64,000 nt of DNA from Verrucomicrobiota bacterium (GCA_026398255.1 JAPLTG010000032.1:206596-270595), one strand, 5' to 3'; positions 1 through 8,667 are shown, counted from the stretch's first letter. Program-made: numbers and translations. The notes: generated by a model not told the origin, from the letters alone.

Positions 1-2068
1 TGCGGTCGATGGCGTTTTTCTCCCGGATGTGCAGGGAACGAAAATCCACGCTGGCAAAAAAACCTCGAACATCGATCTGGAGCAAATTCCGGAAATCAGC
101 ATGGACAATTACCGGCAGGTGATCGCGAAGACGCCGGGGTTGATTTTGGCCGAGGAAAACACGCCGCTGCTGAGCATCGGGTATCGTGGCTACGACCCAC
201 ACCGGACTCAGTATTTCCAAGTCCTCGAGGATGGCATCCCAATCCACGCCGACATGATTGGCTATCCCGAGGCCTACTACACGCCGCCGCTGGATGCCGT
301 GGAGAGCGTGGAAATCGTCCGTGGCGGTGCGGCGCTCATGTATGGCCCGCAGCCGGCGGGGGCGATCAACTTCGTGATGAAAAAGCCACCGCTCGACACG
401 CCATTCACCATCGAATCCACGAACATCCTCGGCAGTTTCGACATGTATTCGAACTTCACCTCGTTCGGCGGCACGGTCGGGAAATTCGGCTACTACGGCT
501 ACTACGACCACCAGCAAACACAGGGCTTCCGCGAGGCGAATAGCGACTTTTTCCTGAACGCCTGGGGCGGCACTTTCGCGCTGGATGCCACCGGGCCGTT
601 CCGCACTTACCTGAATATCACCGCGTATGACGAAACGCACGGCGAGCCCGGCGGCCTCACGCTGGAGGATGGACCGAATGCCGTGAACTACGAGACCGAC
701 CGTTACGGCACCTCGCGCTTCCACGACCGCATGCGCGTGAGTCGCTACGCCACCTCGCTCATCAACGAGTGGGACATTTCCGAGACGACGCTGGCGACCT
801 TCCGCACTTGGTGGAATTACTACCTGCGCTTCAGCCGGCGCCAGAACGGCGGCGGCTTCGGCACGCTGCCCACCGGCCCGAAGTCCCAGACGAACGAAAT
901 CCAGAACCAGCAATTCTACAACTTCGGCTTCGAGCCCCGCCTGAGCCACAACTGGGAATGGCTCGACAATACCCACACGCTCTCCGGCGGCATGATGTTC
1001 TACTACGACTGGTCGCCCCGCACCGACCAGACCGGCAACTCGCCGACCGCCATGAGCGGCACGACCATCAACCAAAGCAACCGCGAGAGCGTTTACTACA
1101 GCCTCTTCGCCGAAAATCTCTTCCAGTTCGGCAACCTCTCGATCACGCCCGGCTTTCGCCTCGAGAACATTTGGCAAAGCGTGCGCGAACTCGTGAACAC
1201 CTCGTCCTTCCAAACCGGAAACCCCCTGCAGGACGAGACGAACTACAACTTCGCCCCGCTCTTCGGCCTCGGCGTCGAGTATGACTTCACGCCCGAAGTC
1301 GCCATTTACGCCAATGTCTCGCAGGCCTACCGTCCGCCGATCTTCACCCAGGCCGTCCCGACCTCGGCAAACACACAGGTCGCCGGAAACCTCGAAGAAT
1401 CCACTATCGTCAACTACGAGGTGGGCTTCCAAGGCGAGCCAACCTCTTGGCTCACTTGGGATACCAGTTTCTTCCTGATCGATAACTCCGACCAGATCGG
1501 CACCCGTGCGGTGGACCAAGGCCAGATCACGACGATCATCGAAAACGCCGGACGCTCAGTCGTGTATGGCTGGGACCTCTACACCGAGTTGGACTTCATC
1601 GGCCTCGCGGACGCCACATGGAATAAAGAAGTCGCCACCAAATCGGGCGCCAAAAAATCGGGATCCTGGGTGGACCGCTACGGTTCGCTCTCGGCCTTCA
1701 CCGCCCTCACACTGCAAAGCGGTGAATTCATCAACGGTCCGAATCAGGGAAACACTCCGCAATACCTCTCCGACTACATCCTCCGTCTCGGCCTCACCTA
1801 CAACTGGCGCGACCGCGTGAAGCTCGCCCTGCTCGGCAACTTCGTCGGCGACTCAAACGCCTCCGACAACAACGCTTCGAACCGCTTTATCCCCGCCTAC
1901 AGCGTGTGGGATCTGACCGCCGAGGCCAAAGTCTGGCGCGACACGGTGAGTGTCATCGCCGGCGTGAACAACCTCTTCGGCGCCGACTACTACGCCCGCA
2001 TCCGAGCCGACGGCATCGACCCCGCCGCCCCAACAAATTGGTATGCGGGCATCAAGGTAGAGTTCTAA
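1..2068 (+). CDS. TonB-dependent outer-membrane receptor (5' end outside window)
   Basis: Seen: the frame is open from base 2, and plug-like sequence (VDGVFLPDVQGTKI) lies upstream of the first GTG at 29. The true start, signal peptide and any TonB box are therefore outside the window. The plug domain covers roughly the first 140 residues, with the typical segments YFQVLEDGIPI, VESVEIVRGGAALMYGP and AGAINFV. The remainder is a long beta-barrel rich in aromatic residues that ends in the classic terminal Phe (AGIKVEF). Known: such receptors import siderophores, cobalamin, sugars or other large solutes using TonB-ExbBD energy. The plug looks FecA-like. Context: the PhnD-like gene begins about 33 bases downstream on the same strand, so receptor and ABC importer are probably one operon. 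The ligand cannot be read from sequence. Iron chelates or phosphorus-containing compounds are both possible. Confidence 0.9.
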   Translation, partial: AVDGVFLPDVQGTKIHAGKKTSNIDLEQIPEISMDNYRQVIAKTPGLILAEENTPLLSIGYRGYDPHRTQYFQVLEDGIPIHADMIGYPEAYYTPPLDAVESVEIVRGGAALMYGPQPAGAINFVMKKPPLDTPFTIESTNILGSFDMYSNFTSFGGTVGKFGYYGYYDHQQTQGFREANSDFFLNAWGGTFALDATGPFRTYLNITAYDETHGEPGGLTLEDGPNAVNYETDRYGTSRFHDRMRVSRYATSLINEWDISETTLATFRTWWNYYLRFSRRQNGGGFGTLPTGPKSQTNEIQNQQFYNFGFEPRLSHNWEWLDNTHTLSGGMMFYYDWSPRTDQTGNSPTAMSGTTINQSNRESVYYSLFAENLFQFGNLSITPGFRLENIWQSVRELVNTSSFQTGNPLQDETNYNFAPLFGLGVEYDFTPEVAIYANVSQAYRPPIFTQAVPTSANTQVAGNLEESTIVNYEVGFQGEPTSWLTWDTSFFLIDNSDQIGTRAVDQGQITTIIENAGRSVVYGWDLYTELDFIGLADATWNKEVATKSGAKKSGSWVDRYGSLSAFTALTLQSGEFINGPNQGNTPQYLSDYILRLGLTYNWRDRVKLALLGNFVGDSNASDNNASNRFIPAYSVWDLTAEAKVWRDTVSVIAGVNNLFGADYYARIRADGIDPAAPTNWYAGIKVEF

Positions 2069-2101
2069 TCTTCGAGGCCTGAGCTGTCTTTTTAATCTGT
2101 G

Positions 2102-2977
2102 ATGAACCGAATCCTTCGCTCCATTTTTTTACTCGTGGCTCTCCTCTCGGGAGTGGCGACCACGATGGGTGGAAACCCGCTCCCTGAGTCCATCGTCGTG
2201 GCCCTCAAGCCAGACAAGAACCCCGACCAAATGCTCAAAGAGCGGGAGGCGCTGGCCCAATCCCTCTCGAAAATCCTCGGCCGCCCTGTGCGGGTGATCG
2301 TTCCTTTGTCGGCGACGGTTATCATCGAGGGACTGGCTAATGGCTCCATCGATCTAGGCTGGCTCAGCGCGACCGACATGGTTCACGCCCGCAAAGCCGA
2401 TGCTGCCGAACTCCTTCTTGTTGGAGAAATCGACGGACGCCGCGACTACTCGAGTCTCTGGCTTTGCTTGAAAGAAAAACCCTACGAATCCCTTGAGCAA
2501 CTCCGTGGAAAACCCGTCGCGTTTGCCAGTCCCACCAGCACTTCCGGCCACCTCATTCCCAGGCTGGACCTCAAAAAGCGGGGACTTATCGCGAAAGAGC
2601 CCGTCGAGTTTTTTGGCGCGGGCAATGTATGGTTCGGCACCGGCTACATGAGCGGCGTCGAGAGGGTTCTTTCCGGAGAAGCCGAGGCGGCGGCCGTCAG
2701 TGATTATGTTTTCGAGAAAGACAAGCACATGACGCCCGAGCAAAAAAACCGCCTTCGCATCCTCGCGCGACAAGGCCCTGTGCCCACTCATACGCTCGCT
2801 GTTTCCGCGCGACTCGATCAAGCCGCCCGCGAAAAACTCCGTAATGCCTTGCTCGAATTCACCTCCGCCGATCCGAAGCTCTGCCAGACGGTTTTCACCT
2901 CGCCCCTTGTCCCTACGAAGGCCGACGAGCACCTCCAACCGATCGTCGAAGCGCTGGCCATCATCCCTCAGGAATGA
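2102..2977 (+). CDS. PhnD-like phosphate/phosphite/phosphonate-type periplasmic binding protein
   Basis: A 291-residue secreted solute-binding protein of the PhnD/Phosphonate-bd family. ATG 2102 is preferred over the in-frame GTG at 2099. A hydrophobic signal peptide occupies about residues 1-23. Family landmarks seen: VVALKPDKNPDQML near the mature N-terminus, LANGSIDLGWLSATDMVHA (the loop that defines substrate contacts in this family), and LRGKPVAFASPTSTSGHLIPR followed by an acidic region (SGEAEAAAVSDYVFE). Known: the family delivers oxyanions such as phosphonate, phosphite or phosphate to PhnC/PhnE permeases. Context: its stop overlaps the PhnC start by 4 bases (ATGA), which indicates translational coupling. 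Phosphonate-catabolism genes (C-P lyase, PhnX, PtxD) are not in view, so the substrate is open. Confidence 0.85.
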   Translation: MNRILRSIFLLVALLSGVATTMGGNPLPESIVVALKPDKNPDQMLKEREALAQSLSKILGRPVRVIVPLSATVIIEGLANGSIDLGWLSATDMVHARKADAAELLLVGEIDGRRDYSSLWLCLKEKPYESLEQLRGKPVAFASPTSTSGHLIPRLDLKKRGLIAKEPVEFFGAGNVWFGTGYMSGVERVLSGEAEAAAVSDYVFEKDKHMTPEQKNRLRILARQGPVPTHTLAVSARLDQAAREKLRNALLEFTSADPKLCQTVFTSPLVPTKADEHLQPIVEALAIIPQE

Positions 2978-3666
2978 CCCAGCTCTGTATCAATAGGCTG
3001 AATGTGGAGCGCGAGGGTCGCCCTGTGTTGCTCGGCCTCGACTTGAATCTTCCTCGGGGAACATTTCTCGCGGTCGAGGGTCGCTCGGGGGTTGGAAAAA
3101 CTAGCCTGCTTTCCTGTCTTGCTGGAATGCTGGAACCCGCTCAGGGCCACATTTCCTATCGTGGATCACAAGGCCATGAACATTCGCCACGACAATTTCG
3201 CCGACACATCGGGTGTGTTTTTCAACATCTGGCCCTCACGCCGAATGCCAGCGTGAAAACTAATGTCCTCTGCGGTCTTTTGTCCCGCCACTCGGCCTGG
3301 CGCACGCTTTTTGGATTTCCCCGCTCCGAGCAGGCACTCGCCCAAGAACTCCTTGCGCAACTGGGCCTCGAGCCCCTGGCGGATCAGCCGGTATCCCGGA
3401 TTTCCGGCGGGGAGAGGCAACGAACTGCCGTGGCGAGAGCGATCATTTCCCAGCCCGAATTCCTGCTCGCGGATGAGCCGGTTTCGAACCTCAACCCCGA
3501 ACTCGCCCGCCATGTCCTTCGACTCTTGCGGACGCTCTGTGATGACAAGGGGTGCACTGTCATCTGCGCCTTGCATGATCCCGAGCTGAGCGAGGAGTTC
3601 TCGGACCTCCGCCTTCGCCTCGGTGGCGCCTCTGATTGGGAACTCACACCAACCCAGACGAAGTGA
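2974..3666 (+). CDS. PhnC-like ABC transporter ATP-binding subunit
   Basis: A 230-residue nucleotide-binding domain. Walker A is GRSGVGKT (residues 36-43), the Q-loop is around Q84 (CVFQHLALTP), the ABC signature SGGER is at 144-148, Walker B is FLLADE at 163-168, and the H-loop His is near 201 (ICALHD). All catalytic elements are intact. It powers uptake through the PhnE-like permease encoded next. The start ATG overlaps the phnD stop (ATGA), and the stop overlaps the preferred phnE start (GTGA), so the three genes are translationally coupled. The arrangement binding protein, ATPase, permease matches phosphonate/phosphite importers. A close relative in another oxyanion importer cannot be excluded. 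Confidence 0.88.
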   Translation: MTQLCINRLNVEREGRPVLLGLDLNLPRGTFLAVEGRSGVGKTSLLSCLAGMLEPAQGHISYRGSQGHEHSPRQFRRHIGCVFQHLALTPNASVKTNVLCGLLSRHSAWRTLFGFPRSEQALAQELLAQLGLEPLADQPVSRISGGERQRTAVARAIISQPEFLLADEPVSNLNPELARHVLRLLRTLCDDKGCTVICALHDPELSEEFSDLRLRLGGASDWELTPTQTK

Positions 3667-4433
3667 AACTCCCCCGCCTCGATGCGCCCCGCGTGGCGTC
3701 CCTTCTGCTCCTTTTGGCGGTTCTCTTTTCCCTGCCAGTCATCCAGTCCTCGGGGCGCGAACTCGACTACGCCGCGAATCTCAGCCGTTTTCTCTCTCGC
3801 TTCTGGCCTCCGGATTTTTCGATTCTGCCCACCATTTTCCCATCGCTCGTCGAGACCTTCCAAATCGCAGTTCTCGGCACGGTCCTCGCCTGCCTCGTCG
3901 GTATTCCCGTTGCCGCCGCCGCCTCTAAAAATATCGCCCCCCGTGCCCTGGTGCTCGTTGTCCGCCTGCTGCTGAATGGCATTCGTTCCATCCCTGGCTT
4001 GATTTGGGCACTCATCGCCGTCGCGGTTTTGGGTGCCAATGCCGGGGCGGGCGTGACAGCACTCGCGATTTACTCGCTAGGGTATCTGGGGAAATTCTTT
4101 AGCGACGCCTTCGAGAGTGCCGACCCCGCAGTGAGCGAGGCCCTGCGTGCCGGTGGCGCCTCGCGCATTCAAGCTTTCCAATACGGCATCTGGCCCCACG
4201 CGGCCCCTCTGGCTTGGAGTCACACCCTGTGGATGCTCGAATACAATATTCGCTCGGCCTCCATCGTTGGATATGTCGGCGCCGGAGGGATCGGGGCTTG
4301 GCTTCACACCTACCAGGAATTCTATCAGTGGGACAAATTCTCGGCCGTTCTAGCCTGCATTCTCGTGGCCGTGATCCTGCTCGACATCGGCGGATCCCAC
4401 CTCCGAAGAACCCTCGCTCCCACCGCGCCTTGA
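3663..4433 (+). CDS. PhnE-like ABC transporter permease
   Basis: An inner-membrane permease of about 256 residues with five or six hydrophobic segments, for example ASLLLLLAVLFSLPVI, VLGTVLACLVGIPVAAA, SIPGLIWALIAVAVLGA and LACILVAVILLDI. The cytoplasmic EAA-type coupling loop is clear (EALRAGGASRIQAFQYGIWP). I chose GTG 3663 because it overlaps the phnC stop as GTGA, giving the same 4-base coupling as phnD/phnC. A TTG at 3636 would add nine residues and a 31-base overlap and looks less natural. Only one permease gene is present, so the transporter would be a homodimer. A copy of the 80-bp repeat described below starts 12 bases after the stop. Confidence 0.85.
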   Translation: MKLPRLDAPRVASLLLLLAVLFSLPVIQSSGRELDYAANLSRFLSRFWPPDFSILPTIFPSLVETFQIAVLGTVLACLVGIPVAAAASKNIAPRALVLVVRLLLNGIRSIPGLIWALIAVAVLGANAGAGVTALAIYSLGYLGKFFSDAFESADPAVSEALRAGGASRIQAFQYGIWPHAAPLAWSHTLWMLEYNIRSASIVGYVGAGGIGAWLHTYQEFYQWDKFSAVLACILVAVILLDIGGSHLRRTLAPTAP

Positions 4434-4445
4434 GGGCATTTGGGG

Positions 4446-4528
4446 CTATCGCACAAGCGCGCATCTCCGAAGAAAAAATAAAAGATCCGACTAATCCGTC
4501 CGATCCTACAGATCTAAAAAACATGCTC
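4446..4528 (+). repeat. Imperfect inverted repeat, left copy
   Basis: About 83 bases that match the reverse complement of 5318-5397 at roughly four positions in five. Shared blocks include CAAGCG-GCATCTC-GAAGAAAAAA, GATCCGACTAATCCGTCC and GATCTAAAAAA, then CATGCTC. This copy lies just after the phnE stop. The other copy lies just after the stop of the oppA-like gene, in the same orientation relative to that gene. The pair brackets the SLOG gene. They could be interspersed REP-like units attached to gene ends or the terminal inverted repeats of a small cassette. Confidence 0.75.
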
Positions 4529-4677
4529 AAAACCATCGTAATAATCAAATTCTAGAACCTAATAAAGAACGCTATAAAGTTAGTTTTTACTTATTGGTAA
4601 ACGGCGCGGTTTTGCTTGAAAACCGAGGATTTCGCTGTCTTTTCGCACCCCAAAACCACCCGCTGCCGACCCAAACT

Positions 4678-5286
4678 TCAGCCACCCCTGGATTGCATCC
4701 ACCGCAGCCAATCGTTTTGAAACACCACGGGCACGGACTCCTGCTGGCAAACCCGAATCGTATGGCCCGTTCCGCCGGCCATCGGGTCGGAGGGATCAAT
4801 AAAAAAGATCCCGCACACCGGCTTGGGAAATTCCTCCGAGTGGCCAAGCACCTTCATCGAATCTCGCAGGAGATAGGTCGCCTTGGCCGCAAGCGCGCCG
4901 CCATCTTTCCATCGGCTCAAAAGCCTTTCCACCTTCGGGCTGGCCGCCGCCGTCTTTTTGATGACTTCGGCGACTTGCTCCGGCGACAAATCATCCGGCG
5001 ATGAGAAAGCAACGGCCGGATTGCGGCTTTTCTTACGATGCGAGGCATAGGGCGCCACGATTTGCAACCGCCCCGCATCCACCCTCGCCACGCCATCAGA
5101 AAATGCCTGATCCGCCCCCTCCGCATTTCCAGATCGAAAACGCAGGGCCGGAAATCTCCGCGCCAAAAACTCCCCGAAATCCCTCGCTGCCATCGTATCC
5201 GCCTCCGAAATCCCCCTCCGTCCCTCCAGCAAAACAACCGCGTTTGGAGACCCGACCACCATGATTTCAAAGTCCTGAATGTTCAT
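4678..5286 (-). CDS. SLOG-superfamily (YpsA/DprA-like Rossmann) protein of unknown function
   Basis: 202 residues, no signal peptide or membrane segment. The N-terminal half has the feel of the SLOG/LOG Rossmann fold: a beta strand followed by a short loop (IMVVGSPNAVVLLEG), then the diagnostic RSGNAEGADQAFSDG, which parallels the G-x-A-x-GAD loop that binds nucleotides in YpsA and DprA relatives. A further strand follows (LQIVAPYASHRKK). Late in the protein, VCGIFFIDPSDPMAGGTGHTIR resembles the part of these proteins that ends the sheet. Known: SLOG proteins bind nucleotide-derived ligands, and some act in defence or conflict systems. Context: it stands alone between two convergent or co-oriented transporter genes and is flanked by inverted repeats. 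The function is not assigned. Confidence 0.6.
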   Translation of the reverse strand: MNIQDFEIMVVGSPNAVVLLEGRRGISEADTMAARDFGEFLARRFPALRFRSGNAEGADQAFSDGVARVDAGRLQIVAPYASHRKKSRNPAVAFSSPDDLSPEQVAEVIKKTAAASPKVERLLSRWKDGGALAAKATYLLRDSMKVLGHSEEFPKPVCGIFFIDPSDPMAGGTGHTIRVCQQESVPVVFQNDWLRWMQSRGG

Positions 5287-5317
5287 TTCAAATACCGATC
5301 ATGAGCCGGAATTTGTG

Positions 5318-5397
5318 GAGCATGGTTTTTTAGATCGGTCGGCTAGGACGGATTAGTCGGATCTTTTTTTCTTCAGAGATGCACGCTTGGGCGATCT
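5318..5397 (-). repeat. Imperfect inverted repeat, right copy
   Basis: Reverse-complement partner of 4446-4528, with a 4-base gap in the A-run and scattered substitutions. It ends about 30 bases before the SLOG start codon and begins about 43 bases after the oppA-like stop. It might therefore carry the promoter of the SLOG gene or the 3' end signal of the oppA-like mRNA. Both copies also contain GGTCGG/GGACGG/TTAGTCGG-type short direct units. Confidence 0.75.
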
Positions 5398-5439
5398 CGA
5401 GGTGGCCGGAGTTCGGGCGAGCTTTGTGCGTGTGGGGCT

Positions 5440-7503
5440 TCATTTCGGCAGGCGGTCCGAGAATTCAGGGCGATAGAACCAATCCGACCAATACGCCCAG
5501 CCGGCCTTGGTCATTTCCACCGGCGAGTCGATCCAACCGCCTTTACCATCAGGTCGGCGGATGCGGTAGGCGTCCTTCCACATGACGCTCGTGCCTTCGG
5601 GGACATAAAGGAAGAGGTAGGGCTGGTCGTCGTAGATGGTGCGCTGGAGGTCGGCGGCCATTTGGATGATTTTCTCGCGGTTGTATTCCTGGCGGATCTC
5701 GTCGAGCAGGCGGTCGGCCTTGGGGTTTTTGTAGCCCACGACATTGAGCTGCTCGGGATTCGCTTGGGAGGAGTGCCAGATCTGGAATTGGTCGTAACTG
5801 TTGCCGAGCGACCAGCCGAGCACCATGGCGTCAAAGTCGCGCTTGTTGATGTGGTTTTTTAAAAACACGGCCCACTCGTAGAGTTCGACCTTCACCTCGA
5901 TGCCGAGTTTTTTCAGGCCGTCCTGCGCGAGCGTGGCGATGTCGCGGCGGACTTCGTTTCCGTTGTTGGTGATAAGGGTGAAGGAAAATCGTTCGCCGTT
6001 CTTCTCGAGGATTCCGTCGGCTCCGGGCTTCCAGCCAGCTTCGGCGAGGAGTTGGCGGGCCTTTTCGAGATCATGGGCGAGGGGAGTGATTGAGGGATCG
6101 AAAAACCACATCTGGGGCGTGAAGATGCCGGTGCTCTGGAGGCCGTGCCCGTAAAGAATGTAGCGCACCATCGAGGGCACATCGACGGCGTGGGCCAGGG
6201 CGCGGCGGACGAGGGGATCCTGAAACAGCGGGCGCTGGAGGTTCCAGCCGATGTAGGTGTAGCTGCTCGTCGGGCTCGTGAAGACCTCGAAGCGTGGATC
6301 GCCGACGAACGCCGTAACGGTCCAGGGTTCGGCGCTCCAAAAATCCACCTGCCGCGTCTCGAAGGCGAGACGAAGCGTGAGTTGGTCGGGCATGAAGCGG
6401 TAAACGATCCCGTCGAGCCAAGGCCCTGGCGCATCGAAGTAATCGGGGTTTTTCTCCACGCGGAGGAATTCATTTGTGCGCCACTCGGCGAACTTGAACG
6501 CACCGGTGCCGATGGGGGTGCGGTTGAAATTTCGCACCCACCAGTCCTGAGGTTTTCCCTCGAGCAGGTGCGCGGGCAAAAGCGGGATCATCCAGCTCTC
6601 CAAGGCGGGAGAGTAGGGCTTGCGGTAAACGACCCGGAAGGTGTGCTCGTCGGGCGTTTCTACCCGCAGGATCAAATCGAAGTCCGGCTTGCGCGGGGAG
6701 GCAGTCGCATCGTCCATGATCGCGGCATAGGTGAACGCCGCATCGCGCGAGGTTAATGCTGCGCCGTCGTGCCAGCGCACATCGTCACGAAGCGAGAACA
6801 CCACCTCGGGCTCGGCGAGGAATTCCACAGGCTCGACGACCGTCACACTCCCGCCGCCATTGGCTGCGAGCCATGACTCAATTTGAGGCTTCAGAGCCGG
6901 ATCTGCGCTGATTTCCAAGGCCGCGCCGCTCTCGACCCATTCACGGAGAATCGAGTCTGAGGAGAGCGATTGCCTCAAGGCGGGGAGGAGTTCTCGGGTG
7001 TTGTTTTTAGTTTCAATCCGAAGGTTGGCGAGGGGAGCGAGGGTGGAGGCTTCAAAGAGGGCCCGGATTTTTTTACTGGCATCGAGACCCGGCTCGCGGA
7101 GTTGCAATATCAACTCCCGTCCGCGCGTCGTGACTCTCTCTAGACTCCAGGCGGGCCAGTCTTTTTTGGCGTTCTGGAGAATCGCCGCCGCCGCTTCGGT
7201 GGTTGGGGCGTCGCGAAAGACAAAAGTGGTCGTCTGGTGAAGCGTCCAGGATTTAGCCAAATCACCGATAATTTCGAGGTCGGGGCTGTATTTGAGGAGG
7301 CCATTAAAAATCGAGCCCGTTACCTGCGAGGAGGCGCTGTCAGCCTGCTGGATGGGATTCAGCGTGGACGGCTCGCCAAGCAAGCCCAGCGACATCTCGT
7401 TTTTCTTGTCCGCTGAAAGGCGCGAGGCGTTCCAATACGACAAGCCGAACAAAAGCAGCAGGGCAACAGGCAGACCATATATGAACCAGCGGGCAATTCG
7501 CAT
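5440..7503 (-). CDS. ABC transporter family 5 (oligopeptide-type) binding protein with a large insertion
   Basis: 687 residues. The N-terminal hydrophobic segment (about 8-22, IYGLPVALLLLFGLSYW) is a signal peptide or anchor. The SBP_bac_5 core is clear: GEPSTLNPIQQADSASSQV, then VVFSLRDDVRWHDGAALTS, NPIGTGAFKF-type motif TPIGTGAFKFAEW, VRRALAHAVDV and the late YLFLYVPEG. Oddity: normal family members pass directly from DLAKSW to the FSLRDDVRWHDG strand. Here about 140 residues (roughly 89-232) intervene, with alternating strands and helices and no match I recognise. Known role: periplasmic capture of peptides or other small solutes. No permease or ATPase gene is adjacent. It is divergent from manA with about 85 bases between them. 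Confidence 0.85.
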   Translation of the reverse strand: MRIARWFIYGLPVALLLLFGLSYWNASRLSADKKNEMSLGLLGEPSTLNPIQQADSASSQVTGSIFNGLLKYSPDLEIIGDLAKSWTLHQTTTFVFRDAPTTEAAAAILQNAKKDWPAWSLERVTTRGRELILQLREPGLDASKKIRALFEASTLAPLANLRIETKNNTRELLPALRQSLSSDSILREWVESGAALEISADPALKPQIESWLAANGGGSVTVVEPVEFLAEPEVVFSLRDDVRWHDGAALTSRDAAFTYAAIMDDATASPRKPDFDLILRVETPDEHTFRVVYRKPYSPALESWMIPLLPAHLLEGKPQDWWVRNFNRTPIGTGAFKFAEWRTNEFLRVEKNPDYFDAPGPWLDGIVYRFMPDQLTLRLAFETRQVDFWSAEPWTVTAFVGDPRFEVFTSPTSSYTYIGWNLQRPLFQDPLVRRALAHAVDVPSMVRYILYGHGLQSTGIFTPQMWFFDPSITPLAHDLEKARQLLAEAGWKPGADGILEKNGERFSFTLITNNGNEVRRDIATLAQDGLKKLGIEVKVELYEWAVFLKNHINKRDFDAMVLGWSLGNSYDQFQIWHSSQANPEQLNVVGYKNPKADRLLDEIRQEYNREKIIQMAADLQRTIYDDQPYLFLYVPEGTSVMWKDAYRIRRPDGKGGWIDSPVEMTKAGWAYWSDWFYRPEFSDRLPK

Positions 7504-7588
7504 CGATGAATGCAGTGACTGGCACTATGGCGGCGTTCTTCGGAAAAATCCATTGCCTTCGGCGACGCATCGACCGGATGGTGACGGC

Positions 7589-8536
7589 ATGAATGAGCCG
7601 ATTTCATTTGAGTCGATTGCCATGGAACGCGTCTGGGGTGGCACCAGCTTGGCGCGATTCGGGAAAAAACTCCCGCCCGGTGCGCCGATTGGGGAAGTCT
7701 GGGAGATGGTCGATCGCGAGGATGCGCAGAGCGTCGTGACTAGCAGGGAGTTTGAAGGAAAAACCCTGAACGACCTCTGGCGCCATCAACGCGAGGAGGT
7801 TTTCGGTTCGGCCTACATCACACATCGCTCGAAGAGATTTCCGATTTTGGTGAAACTCCTCGACGCCGCCGACAAACTCTCCGTCCAAGTGCACCCGCCG
7901 ACCCACAAAGCTCAGGAACTTGGCGGCGAGCCGAAGACCGAGGTTTGGTATTTCTTAGACTGCACGGGAGACGCGAATATTTACGCGGGGCTCAAAAAGG
8001 GGATCACGCGTGAGGTATTTCAAAAACTCCTCGAAACCGGCGGGGTGGAAACCGCTCTTCACGAAATTCCAGTCCGCGCCGGGGAGAGTATCTTCATTCC
8101 CAGTGGCCGCCTCCACGCGATTGGCGCCGGAAATGTGATCATCGAAATCCAGCAGAACAGCGACACGACCTACCGGGTGTTCGACTGGAACCGCACCGGC
8201 CTCGACGGCAAGGCCCGTGCGCTCCACATCGCCGAATCCCTGGCCTCGATCGACTTTGAGGATTTCGAGCCCGTCGTAAAACCCTCCGTCGATCCCCTCG
8301 TGGCGGACTGCGAGTTTTTCCATGTCGAAAAAATCTCCCTCTCGACGAGCCGTGATCTTCGCCCCCAATCAGCCTTCGCCCTAGCTGTCTCGTTGGATCA
8401 CCCCGTAACCTGTGGCGGCCGCACCTTAGCCCCCGCCGAGTTTTTCCTGATTCCAGCCTGTGGAAGCGGGATGAATGTTTCGCCAACAGCAGCGGAGACC
8501 CATCTGCTCGTCTGCACCTTGCCGACTAAAAGTTAA
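7589..8536 (+). CDS. manA: Mannose-6-phosphate isomerase, class I (short ManA type)
   Basis: 315 residues from ATG 7589, which begins MNEPISFESIAMERVWGG, the normal N-terminus of short bacterial ManA proteins. Longer in-frame extensions overlap the divergent oppA-like gene and are rejected. Zinc-site motifs: LSVQVHPPTHKA (Gln/His about 100-102), KTEVWYFLDC (Glu about 118), and SIFIPSGRLHAIG with a third His. The cupin barrel continues with VIIEIQQNSDTTYRVFDWNR. It interconverts fructose-6-phosphate and mannose-6-phosphate, feeding GDP-mannose synthesis or mannose catabolism. It stands alone, followed about 56 bases later by a tRNA gene. Confidence 0.92.
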   Translation: MNEPISFESIAMERVWGGTSLARFGKKLPPGAPIGEVWEMVDREDAQSVVTSREFEGKTLNDLWRHQREEVFGSAYITHRSKRFPILVKLLDAADKLSVQVHPPTHKAQELGGEPKTEVWYFLDCTGDANIYAGLKKGITREVFQKLLETGGVETALHEIPVRAGESIFIPSGRLHAIGAGNVIIEIQQNSDTTYRVFDWNRTGLDGKARALHIAESLASIDFEDFEPVVKPSVDPLVADCEFFHVEKISLSTSRDLRPQSAFALAVSLDHPVTCGGRTLAPAEFFLIPACGSGMNVSPTAAETHLLVCTLPTKS

Positions 8537-8544
8537 AATTCCGC

Positions 8545-8573
8545 TTGAAAACACGGAGACGAAAGGTTTCTAT
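8545..8573 (+). promoter_or_regulatory. Putative sigma-70 promoter of tRNA-Asn
   Basis: TTGAAA at 8545-8550, a 17-base spacer, and TTCTAT at 8568-8573, ending 19 bases before the tRNA 5' end. This is a plausible -35/-10 pair at the expected distance. Assigned by eye only. Confidence 0.4.
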
Positions 8574-8592
8574 CTCTCACTCGTTTTTCGAG

Positions 8593-8667
8593 TCCTGAGT
8601 AGCTCAGTGGTAGAGCGGTCGGCTGTTAACCGATTGGTCGTAGGTTCGAGTCCTACCTCAGGAGCCA
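8593..8667 (+). tRNA. tRNA-Asn (anticodon GTT)
   Basis: A complete cloverleaf can be folded. The acceptor TCCTGAG (8593-8599) pairs with CTCAGGA (8657-8663), followed by discriminator G and an encoded CCA. The D arm is GCTC..GAGC. The anticodon stem GTCGG/CCGAT encloses loop CTGTTAA with anticodon GTT at 8625-8627. The T arm is GTAGG-TTCGAGT-CCTAC. Confidence 0.97.

Noticed and set aside
4434..5439. Insertion sequence around the SLOG gene
   Set aside because: There is no transposase. The repeats are imperfect, and no target duplication can be seen without a comparison genome.
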